Shown here: piece after piece, positions 26,656 through 34,330 of the stretch | How the letters are laid out: every line of letters begins with the position of its first letter | How positions within the stretch are numbered: position 1 is the stretch's first letter | Assembly: GCF_030817535.1 (NCBI RefSeq) | Contig: NZ_JAUSZL010000002.1 | Coordinates: 2,356,001 to 2,420,000 of the forward strand | Reading direction: 5' to 3' | Length of the DNA: 64,000 nucleotides | Origin: Streptomyces sp. V3I8 | GTDB lineage: Bacteria > Actinomycetota > Actinomycetes > Streptomycetales > Streptomycetaceae | Program-made: the position numbers and the translations under genes | Notes under the pieces: generated by a model | Database searches by the model: none | Told to the model about the DNA's origin: nothing | What the model saw: only the letters and a program-made list of their open reading frames with translations

Positions 26656-27081
26656 ATGCGAACTGTCTTCGTGTTTCCCGCAGGTGAGCGAGCTGCGACC
26701 GTCGCCTCGCTCAATCGGCATCTGCCCGAGCAGCGCAATCCATGGACTCTGCACGGCAACCTCTACATCGACATCGACGATGAGCAGACCGGCTACCTCT
26801 TCTCCGATTGGGATCCCGAGGATGTGGCGATCCTCGAAGCGGCTGTCGGACATCACCCCACTTGGGCGGTGCAGATCGACATCTCCGGGCGGATCGACGG
26901 CACCGCAGAGGTTCACCGAATGATCGCGCTGTTGCTTGAGTATGGAGGCGTGGCAACGGACGACTACACCCCCCACCCTTGGACCTTGCCGGAAATCCTG
27001 TCTGGAGCGGTGATCGACGGCCTGCGGTTCTTCGACTTCCGCGGCTACCACGAGCTCAACCGGGAGCACGGGCGCTCCTGA
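26656..27081 (+). CDS. Hypothetical protein, cargo between integrase remnants
   Basis: Protein of 141 residues with ATG at 26656 (MRTVFVFPAGE). It is a compact alpha/beta protein with alternating strands (LYIDIDDEQTGYLF, WAVQIDISGRID) and a central helix (EVHRMIALLLEYGG), ending in FFDFRGYHELNREHG. No signal peptide or membrane segment. I do not recognise the family; size and fold would suit an immunity or accessory protein, but there is no direct evidence. It has plausible codon use and sits between two integrase tails, so it looks like captured cargo. Confidence 0.6.
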   Translation: MRTVFVFPAGERAATVASLNRHLPEQRNPWTLHGNLYIDIDDEQTGYLFSDWDPEDVAILEAAVGHHPTWAVQIDISGRIDGTAEVHRMIALLLEYGGVATDDYTPHPWTLPEILSGAVIDGLRFFDFRGYHELNREHGRS

Positions 27082-27084
27082 CCC

Positions 27085-27310
27085 TGTCCGCTGCTCCCTC
27101 CTGCGCCTCGACCCCGCCCAGCGCGGCCGCCTGGTGGAGATCCGCGACAACCTCCTCGACCGGATCGCCGAAGCCGAGAAAGAGGGTTGGCTCGGCGAAA
27201 TCGAGGGCCTGCGCGTCAGCCTCGCCGGCGCCGAATCCGGAATCGACCAGATCGACTCCGCGCCCGGCAGCGTGGCGATCAACCTCGGCATGTCGCGCAA
27301 GGCCCCGGCT
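27085..27310 (+). pseudogene. Second integrase C-terminal remnant
   Basis: Directly after the preceding stop, one frame reads VRCSLLRLDPAQRGRLVEIR and continues DNLLDRIAEAEKEGWLGEIE, then SVAINLGM. This parallels the C-terminal tail of the integrase remnant ending at 26612, but at the DNA level the two have diverged, so it is not a fresh duplication. Only about 70 residues are left, with no catalytic motif. Confidence 0.75.
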
Positions 27311-27356
27311 CACCCCGCCCAGAAGGAGGGAGCAGGGTCGCTGAGACGATCGCGGG

Positions 27357-27818
27357 ATGATCAGCAAGGAGATCCGGTTCGATTGCCGGCACCGTGGCGA
27401 CAGGGGTCCGCTCGTGGTCGTCCCTCACATCGACGGAGCACCACTCACCGAGCTGATCGATGAGTACGAGATCTCGGCCGGGATGCAGCCTGCAGGTGAT
27501 GCCTACGGTGGTCTGATTCCGGAGTTCTTCCGGTTCGGCCCGATACAGGACCACTTCCTCGGACTGTCCACTAGCGCGATGGGGCCGAAGACCCCCGTCC
27601 TCGGTTGTGAATGCGGTGAGTGGGGGTGCTGGCCGCTCATGGCCCACATCACCGCGACAGCGGATCTCGTAATCTGGAACGCCTTCGAGCAACCCCACCG
27701 CAAGACCCGCGACTACGTGGCATTCGGTCCGTTCCAGTTCGACCGCCACCAATACGATGACGCCTTGCAGGCCCTGAGCGCGGTGATCGGCTCCGCCGCC
27801 GACGACACGAGCGCATGA
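27357..27818 (+). CDS. Hypothetical protein with CxCGxxGC metal-binding-like motif
   Basis: Protein of 153 residues starting MISKEIRFDCRH. The middle contains LGCECGEWGCWPLMAHI, a cysteine cluster (C-x-C-G-x-x-G-C-W-P) that I associate with a small family of Streptomyces hypothetical proteins; a metal site is plausible. Before it lies a beta-rich half (LVVVPHIDGAPLTELIDEYE) and after it an aromatic strand (VIWNAFEQPHR, YVAFGPFQFDR). No membrane segment. Function unknown; it is one of the cargo genes between the second and third integrase tails. Confidence 0.6.
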   Translation: MISKEIRFDCRHRGDRGPLVVVPHIDGAPLTELIDEYEISAGMQPAGDAYGGLIPEFFRFGPIQDHFLGLSTSAMGPKTPVLGCECGEWGCWPLMAHITATADLVIWNAFEQPHRKTRDYVAFGPFQFDRHQYDDALQALSAVIGSAADDTSA

Positions 27819-27887
27819 GCACTGCCGTCAGTCCGTCTTGCCGCACATGGAGTCCAGGGGCGGAGGCCAGCGGCGGGGGACTCGTCC

Positions 27888-28289
27888 TCACCCGTCGGCG
27901 ACGGGCAAGTCGTGCCACCAGTGACCGCATCCGCCGGAGCAGAAGCGTTCGCGGCGCCGTTCGTCTGCGACCGCGAGGACCTCGACCAGTAGCCGGAACG
28001 CCTTGCGTCGTTCGTCGACAGGGGTGAGGCCGGCGATCTTCCCCAGTTGCTGGTCGATCGGGCCGCAGGTGATCAAGGCCGCCGGGGTGTGCGTCGGGCG
28101 CAGCCCGGCACGTCGGATGCTCTCCGGTCCGTCTTCGGTGACGGCGCGCGCCTGCACGCAGTGGTGGCGCAGGAACAGGAGTATCTTGGCCTGCTCCTGC
28201 GGGCTGTGGGTGTCGAACCACTCGATGCCCTGTGACATCGGGCGCAGTCCTTGGGCGAGTTCGTTGAGGATGATGTCCCGCTCGGTCAT
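27888..28289 (-). CDS. DUF5958-like hypothetical protein
   Basis: Protein of 133 residues, beginning MTERDIILNELAQGLRP and ending CSGGCGHWWHDLP. The start signature (ILNE.AQG, GI.WF) and the Cys/His-Trp-Trp-His end are those of the DUF5958 family as I remember it. The conserved CxxGCxHWWH suggests a metal site. The start is 2 nt after the stop of the DUF6000-like gene, so the two form an operon. Function unknown. Confidence 0.65.
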   Translation of the reverse strand: MTERDIILNELAQGLRPMSQGIEWFDTHSPQEQAKILLFLRHHCVQARAVTEDGPESIRRAGLRPTHTPAALITCGPIDQQLGKIAGLTPVDERRKAFRLLVEVLAVADERRRERFCSGGCGHWWHDLPVADG

Positions 28290-28291
28290 GA

Positions 28292-28948
28292 TCAGCTCCC
28301 GCAGGCCAGCGAGGCGAAGACCTCAGCGGTCTCGTCGACGAAAGCGCACAGTTGCTGCACGGCCTGCCGACAGTCATGCGGGTCGAGAGCCGCCACGGCC
28401 CGGACTTCGAGCCATCGGTCCCAGGGACCGGCCGGGGCAAGGAACCGTGTCGTGTACTCGGAGCCGAGAATCTCATCGAGGTACAGAAGCGTCCCAAGGA
28501 CGACTGCCTGGTCGTAGTCGAGGTCGGGACGCGACAAGTAGTGATCAAGGTATGCGCTGAGCAGTTCGGCATCCGCTGCAGTACCGAACTTCGCAAGGGC
28601 GACGCAGTATGCCGCGCCCGCATACGGCCCCTCGCTGGCCAGCAGGAGCCGGCCTATGAGCTCGCGGAACTCGGACCTGTGGGCCGCAGCAACCAGCCAA
28701 GCGGCAGTCTTGCGCTCGCGCCATCCACCCTCGAAGAGAACGCCGAGCTCCGCCGGAGTGATTTCGTACGCAGCCTGAGCCAGATCCCGCACAAACGCGG
28801 AGCGCTCGACCGGGCTCAACCGGAAAACGCTCCCGCCCAACCGAAGGTATCGCCGATCAGGCGTGACGAACCGCCGAACCAGATCCTGCAACTCGGGATC
28901 GCTCCGGACATCACGCATAGCCGCATCCTGGCCCGGGACGGTACTCAT
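28292..28948 (-). CDS. DUF6000-like hypothetical protein
   Basis: Protein of 218 residues from ATG 28948; a start at 28975 would add nine residues and neither has a strong ribosome site. Recognisable DUF6000-like phrases are FVTPDRRYLRLGG, WRERKTAAWLVAA, REFRELIGRLLLASE, YAGAAYCVALA, LSAYLDHYLSRPDLDYDQ and PWDRWLEV. The fold is probably all helical, like HEAT-type proteins. No catalytic residues evident. It is followed after 2 nt by the DUF5958-like gene. Confidence 0.65.
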   Translation of the reverse strand: MSTVPGQDAAMRDVRSDPELQDLVRRFVTPDRRYLRLGGSVFRLSPVERSAFVRDLAQAAYEITPAELGVLFEGGWRERKTAAWLVAAAHRSEFRELIGRLLLASEGPYAGAAYCVALAKFGTAADAELLSAYLDHYLSRPDLDYDQAVVLGTLLYLDEILGSEYTTRFLAPAGPWDRWLEVRAVAALDPHDCRQAVQQLCAFVDETAEVFASLACGS

Positions 28949-28994
28949 GTGCCACAGGTTTGCCGACTGCCTCAACAGACCGTAGTTACTGGTT

Positions 28995-29230
28995 CAGAGA
29001 AGCCTGTATCCACTGCCCGATGCTCTGGCCCGAACCCGCTCAGCGTGACCGACTCGTCGATATCCGAGCCGACCTCCGAGGATGGCTCGGGGAAGGCGAA
29101 GGACTTCTATCGATCTCGCCGGGACCGAGGACAAGCTCGTCCAACTCAACCGGCGATGCGCAACCGGCGTTAGCGTCGACCTCGTCGTGCCATTCCTCGC
29201 GAAGACCATGGCTCGTACCACTCCAGGAGA
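28995..29230 (+). pseudogene. Third integrase C-terminal remnant, internally frameshifted
   Basis: One frame reads EACIHCPMLWPEPAQRDRLV then GWLGEGEGLL; the match continues in a different frame as DLAGTEDKLVQLNRRC and VSVDLVVPFLA. Together these reproduce the tail seen at 26612 and 27085 (ACVRCSLL..DPAQR..L, EGWLGEVEGL, LDQLDA, VDLGMPTFA). At least one internal indel and a short deletion are needed, so it is non-functional. Confidence 0.7.
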
Positions 29231-29253
29231 ACGCTCTTGATCGTTCTCGAACC

Positions 29254-31998
29254 TCAGGACGCCTCCGGTCGGGCGGCTTCGGCTTCCAGCTCCGTCAGCC
29301 GCTCTGCGGCGAAGCGGATACCTGCGTCCTGTGCCTGGCGCAGGGCTCGTTCCGCGCCCGCGGTGTCGCCGCGTTGCAGGCGGAGGGCAGCGAGAGTCAA
29401 GAGGAGGTGCGGGTCTCCCTGGCGGATGGCTGGGAGCAGGAGCTGTTCGGCCGCCTCGCGCTCTCCACGGGCGGCGCAGGCGCGCGCGAGAGCTTCGATG
29501 AGGGGCACGGAACGAGCGGCCAGTTCCTCAGCTTGGCGTGTTCTTCCCGTCGCCTCCAGGATGCGGACGAGATCCGCCTCCGCGCTCGGGTCCCCCTCCT
29601 GGAGTATGCGCCGATAGAGCCGTTCCGCTCGTTTGAGCTCGCCTTCCTCCTCCCGCAGTCTGGCAAGCTCTGGCAAGGCGTGGCCCACGCCGAGGTTGTA
29701 AGCCCTCCAGAGAAGGCCAGCGGCCGATCGATAGTCACCCTTGCTACGACGGATCATGCCCAGACCACGCAGAGCATTCGTCTCACCCATGGACACGGCA
29801 ATCTCGCAGAAGCGTTCGGCGCGGGCCGTGTCACCCTCCTCCTCATACACCCAGGCGAGTTCGCGCGGAGCGTTCGTGTCGCCCGACTTCATGGCATGTA
29901 GGAACACCTCGATTGCCCGAGGCGTGTCCGTGTACCTATAGGTCCAGGCAAGCCCGGTGAAAGCTTCGCTGTTGCCCGCTTCGAACGATCGCGTCGCGAG
30001 GTGGAGGGCGCGCTCGTGGTGGTCGCAATCTGCCAACCAGCGAGCCTGGTACTCGACGGCCCGGGCTCCGAAGAAGCCGCGGTCGAGGACTGCCTCGTAG
30101 AGCCGCTCCGCGGCCGTGTCGTCTCCGCGCTGGGACAGGACGGACGCGAGCCCCGCTGCAGCGTCGAACCTGCCGCTGGATTCCACGGCCTTCCGGTACC
30201 AACGTTCTGCCTCGTCGAGCAGTTTCGCACGCTCGTACCGCCAGGCCAGGTGGACTTGAGCCTCGGCATCGCCGAGATCGGCGGCCAACTCGAAATAGGA
30301 CAGAGCATCCTCGCCCTTGCCGCGGTCCTCGAGCGATAGGGCGAACGTGGACAGCGCCGCGCCCTCGCCTTCCTCTGCCGCCGCCATGGCCAGGGCCTCG
30401 GCGTCCGCCCTCATGCCACGGGCCAAGGCTGCGCGGCTCAGCGTGACCTTGTCCCCCGCGCTGGCGGCATGTCGTACGGCGGCGGACCAGAACCCCTCAC
30501 CCGGGCATTCCAGTTGGCGATGCCTTCTCGCGTGCAGTTCGACGAAGTCCGAGAGTCGATAATGGCTCGGTTCCGGTAGGTCCGGCAGAGATGGGCCCGG
30601 GGCCGGCGTCAGAGGCCCACGTACACCACGACACGGAGCTGACAGGTACTCCACCGCTCGCGTGAACCAGTCGGGCCGTGCCAGGTCGCGTTGTAGCGAG
30701 GTGAGGTACACCGCGGCAGCGTTCTCGAGGAAGGCATGCGGGAGATCGAGGCCGTGGCCCAGCCGACGGGCGTCCATGGCGGCCTGCAACACTGCGCGGG
30801 CGGTGGGGGATCCCGTCTCGTAACGCTCCAACTGGGCCGGGCCACCGGCCAGGTACTGGATAACATGTCCGCTCTCGGCGAGGCGTGCTGCCTGCAGCAT
30901 CCGTTCATCGGCGGCCTCGGGCCCCACGGTGAGAGCGGTGAGCTCGTCCTCACTGAACGTTTCCGGTACTCGGATCGGGCACCTGGCCAGCAGGGATTTC
31001 GTCTGTGCGCGTTCGTCCTGTGGCGCGGTGGTCATCGTGGCCCAGTGCTCGTGCCAAGCCGTACCGAGGACGAGCACTGGTACGCATCGGGCGCTTCGAA
31101 GCAATCCCGTCAGCCTGGAAGCGACCTGCTCGTCCCGATCGGTGTCGCCGGAGAGGAGGTAGCGGTTGATCTCGTTGAGCCACAGGATCGTTCGAGGGCC
31201 TACCAAGTCGATCGCGGCGAGCAGGTCCTCAGGGGCAGCCGGATGCCACAGTCGCCACTCTCCGGGCAGCCGCTGAATCGCCTCCCATGCCGCTCGCGTC
31301 TTCCCCGTGGAGGAGTCTCCAAGAAGCACCTTCATGATGCTTCGCCCTGCGAGGGCCTGGTTCACGGCGCTGCCGAGTTCATCGTCGAAGGGCCTGCGGA
31401 AGTATGAGGGCAGTGGCCCAGCATCGTCAGTGGCGTGGTCGACGATGATCGCCTCGTGGACCTCCAGGTCGAAGGGGTCGGCGGCGGCGATTGGGATGCC
31501 CGGACGGTCCAGGCCGCCCGCGCTCTCCGTGGGCGAGAGCTCTCCCAATGCTTCGCGGTCGCAGAACCGGCGAGCCGCTTCGTCTCCGAAGTAGCGGGCC
31601 ACGATGAGCGGCCGACTACGCAGCAGGATCCCCAGGTGCTCCGCGTCCCAGATCTCACCGAGAGACAGTCCCGGATACCGATCCTGGTAGTCGTGGACCA
31701 GATCGCGCACTTGGGTGCGCGTCCCCCTGCACGAAGTGACGATGACCAGGCGCGCCACGCCCTGAGGGCGCGGACCGTGGACGAAGGTGTCCAGCGCCTT
31801 CTTGGCGTTTGTGTCCGTGAACCGGGTCACTTGCTTGACTTGGAAGGCGTGCCAGCCGCCGTCCGGTGCACGCCCGACAATGTCGACACCGCCCTGCGCC
31901 TGCCCGGGCGTTCCGTAGCGGTGGCACGGCGACAGACACTCCACCGCCTGCACGAGTTCGCAGACCAACCGCTCGAAGTCGTCCCCAGGGCATGTCAT
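29254..31998 (-). CDS. Nuclease-STAND NTPase-TPR protein, Avs-like antiphage architecture
   Basis: Protein of 914 residues. The N-terminal 130 look like a PD-(D/E)xK (Mrr-type) nuclease: Glu9 in the first helix, GGVDIVGR (Asp39) and HAFQVKQ (Gln53, Lys55), then strand ARLVIVTSC. A P-loop NTPase follows: Walker A GDSSTGKT at 227-234, Walker B TILWLNEI at 270-277, and a helical lid region to about 500. From about 530 to 905 there are at least ten TPR/Sel1-like helical pairs (for example DALSYFELAADLGDAEAQVHLAWRYE). Nuclease effector, NTPase switch and repeat sensor in one chain is the layout of Avs defence proteins. No membrane segment. It is monocistronic on the minus strand beside the integrase debris. 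Confidence 0.75.
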   Translation of the reverse strand: MTCPGDDFERLVCELVQAVECLSPCHRYGTPGQAQGGVDIVGRAPDGGWHAFQVKQVTRFTDTNAKKALDTFVHGPRPQGVARLVIVTSCRGTRTQVRDLVHDYQDRYPGLSLGEIWDAEHLGILLRSRPLIVARYFGDEAARRFCDREALGELSPTESAGGLDRPGIPIAAADPFDLEVHEAIIVDHATDDAGPLPSYFRRPFDDELGSAVNQALAGRSIMKVLLGDSSTGKTRAAWEAIQRLPGEWRLWHPAAPEDLLAAIDLVGPRTILWLNEINRYLLSGDTDRDEQVASRLTGLLRSARCVPVLVLGTAWHEHWATMTTAPQDERAQTKSLLARCPIRVPETFSEDELTALTVGPEAADERMLQAARLAESGHVIQYLAGGPAQLERYETGSPTARAVLQAAMDARRLGHGLDLPHAFLENAAAVYLTSLQRDLARPDWFTRAVEYLSAPCRGVRGPLTPAPGPSLPDLPEPSHYRLSDFVELHARRHRQLECPGEGFWSAAVRHAASAGDKVTLSRAALARGMRADAEALAMAAAEEGEGAALSTFALSLEDRGKGEDALSYFELAADLGDAEAQVHLAWRYERAKLLDEAERWYRKAVESSGRFDAAAGLASVLSQRGDDTAAERLYEAVLDRGFFGARAVEYQARWLADCDHHERALHLATRSFEAGNSEAFTGLAWTYRYTDTPRAIEVFLHAMKSGDTNAPRELAWVYEEEGDTARAERFCEIAVSMGETNALRGLGMIRRSKGDYRSAAGLLWRAYNLGVGHALPELARLREEEGELKRAERLYRRILQEGDPSAEADLVRILEATGRTRQAEELAARSVPLIEALARACAARGEREAAEQLLLPAIRQGDPHLLLTLAALRLQRGDTAGAERALRQAQDAGIRFAAERLTELEAEAARPEAS

Positions 31999-32767
31999 GG
32001 AACGGGAGGAAATCGATCTTCTTGTCGATTACCACGGGCTGTCGTGAGGACCGCACTGAATTAACCCCCGCTCGATCCATGCGCCAACGTGCGGTTCACA
32101 GGCTAGACGAGGGGACTGACGCGTCGCCGACCATGACAGCTCGCGGTTCAAGGCACCCCTCTGACCAGCGGCAAATCGCCATAGAAGGCATCTTGGCTGG
32201 GGAGAATCCGGGGAGAATGAAGGCCCGTTGGGGAAGTAGCTGGGGAGAATCGGGCGCATCAACTGGCAGCACGGCGGAAGGGCCGGAAAACGGATCGCCG
32301 AAGGCCACACACCCTCTGCAGCCAGTTTCCGCAGGTTGGTGCCGCGAGGGCGACGACTTCAAGAAGCTCTCTTCGCCTCCGCCTGCGCGACTCGTCGTCG
32401 ACGTACTACGACCTTTGCCCGCCCGGCCGAACCCTCCGGTCGATCAAAATCCGAACCGCACACAGGCCAAAGTTCAGCACTTGCCCCTCACTCCCCCATT
32501 CCCTCTGGTCAGCACCCCGTTGACGTCACCAACGGAGGAAGGACCTGGGCGCTCCACCCATATGGCGGAGCATGGCTTCTCAGCACCATGGAATTCCCGG
32601 CACCCATGCCTTACAGCCCTACCCGTCAAACCGCCTGACCAGCGACGCAACACACCTGACGCCCCATCAGAACGAGCGTCAAATGAGCATCACGGGCGTC
32701 ATTTCGGCGTCAAGATATCGCTCGTAACGCCCACACCGCACATAACACGCACGCGCGAAACCGCAGG
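31999..32767. other. 769-bp non-coding stretch at the island/core boundary
   Basis: No reading frame here has both a ribosome site and protein-like composition, and base composition is lower in G+C than the flanks. It must hold the promoter of the Avs-like gene (minus strand, near 32000-32060). The decamer (T/C)GGGGAGAAT occurs at 32198-32207, 32209-32218 and 32241-32250. I looked for a tRNA at this boundary and found none. The right side joins the core RNA methyltransferase gene, so the island's right attachment site could lie here. Confidence 0.45.
32198..32250 (+). repeat. Three GGGGAGAAT direct repeats near the island boundary
   Basis: TGGGGAGAAT, CGGGGAGAAT and TGGGGAGAAT, starting at 32198, 32209 and 32241; the first two are spaced 11 nt apart (one helical turn). 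A related GGGGAAG occurs at 32230. The spacing would suit a protein-binding array, such as integrase arm sites, but this is inference. Confidence 0.5.
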
Positions 32768-34108
32768 TCAGGCGCCCTTCGCCACCGGTTCCAGGATCGC
32801 CACGCACTCCACGTGGTGCGTCATCGGGAACAGGTCGAACGCCCGCAGCGTCCGTACCCGGTACCCGCCCTCCTTGAAGTACGCCAGGTCCCGCGCCAGC
32901 GCCGCCGGATCGCAGGCCACGTACGCGATCTTGCGGGCGCCCAGTGCCGACAGCTGCTGGACCGTCTTCTTGCCCGCGCCCGCGCGCGGCGGGTCCAGGA
33001 CGATGAGGTCGACCTCCGTGATGCCGGTCCGCGGCAGGACCGCCTCGACCTTGCCCTGCTCGATGCGCACGCGGTCGAACGCGGCCAGGTTGTGCCGGGC
33101 GTCCTCCACCGCGCGCTTGCCGGACTCGATGCCGAGGACCGCGCCCTTGTCGCCGATGCGGTCGGCGAGGGCGCCGGCGAAGAGGCCGACGCCGCAGTAC
33201 AGGTCGAGCGCCATGTCGCCCTTGCGCGGCAGGAGGCCCTGCATGACGGCCTTGACCAGGGTGTCGGCCGCCATCGGGTGGACCTGCCAGAAGCCGCCGC
33301 TGCCGACCCGGTGCGTACGGCCGTCGGCGCGCTCGCGGACGAAGCCGCGGCCGTGCACCCGGTGGATGCCGCCGTCGTGCTCCTCGACCCGCATGACGGA
33401 GACCGGCTTGTCGAGTTCGACGAGGGGCAGGCGCGCGCCGGGCTTCGGTTCGAGGATGACCATGCGGTCCTGCGAGCCCGTCGCGGCGATCGCCTCGACC
33501 GACTCCATGCCCGCCCAGTCGCGCTCCTCGATGCCCAGCTCGGAGATGCCGTCCGCGGCGATCATGCAGTGCTCGATCGGCTCGACCTCGTGCGAGCGGT
33601 GGCGGCGCAGACCGGCGTTGCCGTCCGCGTCGACCGCGTACTGCACGCGCGTACGCCAGGAGGGCACCTCACCGGCGGGCAGCTTGTCGCCCTCGGCCGG
33701 CATCACCGTGCCGTCCCAGCCGGCCTCCTCCGGGGTGAGGCCCGCGAGCCGCTGGAGCTGCTCGGTGATGACCTCGCCCTTCAGCCGCCGCTGCGCGCCC
33801 GGCTTGGCGTGCTGCCAGTCGCAGCCGCCGCAGCGCCCGGGGCGGGCGTAGGGGCACGGGGCCTCGATACGGTCCTTGGAGGCCTCCAGGACCTCGACCG
33901 CGTCGGCGCGCAGGAAGCGCGAGTCCTCCTCGCCCTCCGTCACCCGTGCGATCACCCGCTCGCCGGGCAGCGCGTGCCGCACGAAGAGGACCTGGCCGGC
34001 GTCGGTACGGGAGACGCAGTGCCCGCCGTGCGCGACGGGGCCGATCTCGACCTCGTACTCCTGCCCCACGAGCGACCCCGCCGGCGTTTTCTTCGGTTCT
34101 GCCTGCAT
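32768..34108 (-). CDS. Class I SAM-dependent RNA uracil methyltransferase (TrmA/RumA type) with TRAM domain
   Basis: Protein of 446 residues from ATG 34108 (MQAEPKK); a longer frame to 34162 lacks a better start. TRAM domain at about 12-75 (EYEVEIGPVAHGGHCV). Fe-S cluster cysteines at 85, 93 and 96 (PCPYARPGRCGGCDW), with the fourth in PIEHCMIA. The SAM-binding core has LDLYCGVGLFAG, the DPPRAG loop, and the nucleophile-containing YVACDPAALARDL; the end HHVECVAILEP is the usual family terminus. It would make 5-methyluridine in rRNA or tRNA. It marks the return to the conserved core and lies downstream of the KimA-like permease on the same strand. Confidence 0.9.
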   Translation of the reverse strand: MQAEPKKTPAGSLVGQEYEVEIGPVAHGGHCVSRTDAGQVLFVRHALPGERVIARVTEGEEDSRFLRADAVEVLEASKDRIEAPCPYARPGRCGGCDWQHAKPGAQRRLKGEVITEQLQRLAGLTPEEAGWDGTVMPAEGDKLPAGEVPSWRTRVQYAVDADGNAGLRRHRSHEVEPIEHCMIAADGISELGIEERDWAGMESVEAIAATGSQDRMVILEPKPGARLPLVELDKPVSVMRVEEHDGGIHRVHGRGFVRERADGRTHRVGSGGFWQVHPMAADTLVKAVMQGLLPRKGDMALDLYCGVGLFAGALADRIGDKGAVLGIESGKRAVEDARHNLAAFDRVRIEQGKVEAVLPRTGITEVDLIVLDPPRAGAGKKTVQQLSALGARKIAYVACDPAALARDLAYFKEGGYRVRTLRAFDLFPMTHHVECVAILEPVAKGA

Positions 34109-34183
34109 GGCGGGGTGACTCCAGATGCGAAAGGGGAACGAACGGCCACGACGGCCGGACAACAGCCCACCAGTCTACGTCGC

Positions 34184-34330
34184 CACCGCCCGAGCGCTCA
34201 CCACACACCGCTCGGGCACTCACCACACGCCGCCCGAGCACTCACCACACACCGCTCGGGCACTCACCGCACACCGCTGGGGCACTCGTCGCCCATCGCT
34301 GGGGCACTCGCTGCACGCCGGTGGGCCCCT
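34184..34330. repeat. Degenerate ~21-bp minisatellite between permease and methyltransferase
   Basis: About six and a half copies of a 21-22 bp unit with core ACCGCTCGGGCACTCACCAC; copies drift progressively (GCTGGGGCACTCGTCGCC, then GCTGGGGCACTCGCTGCA) toward the permease stop. It fills nearly all of the gap between the two genes. Such arrays change length by slippage and might also act on transcript stability. Confidence 0.75.

Noticed and set aside
32100..32180. Possible tRNA 3' end as attachment site (GCGGTTCAAGGC)
   Set aside because: The flanking bases do not pair as a T-stem or acceptor stem, so it is not a tRNA fragment I can support.
31866..33851. A 661-codon plus-strand open frame over the island boundary
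   Set aside because: Low-complexity, antisense to the RNA methyltransferase at its right end; no ribosome site.
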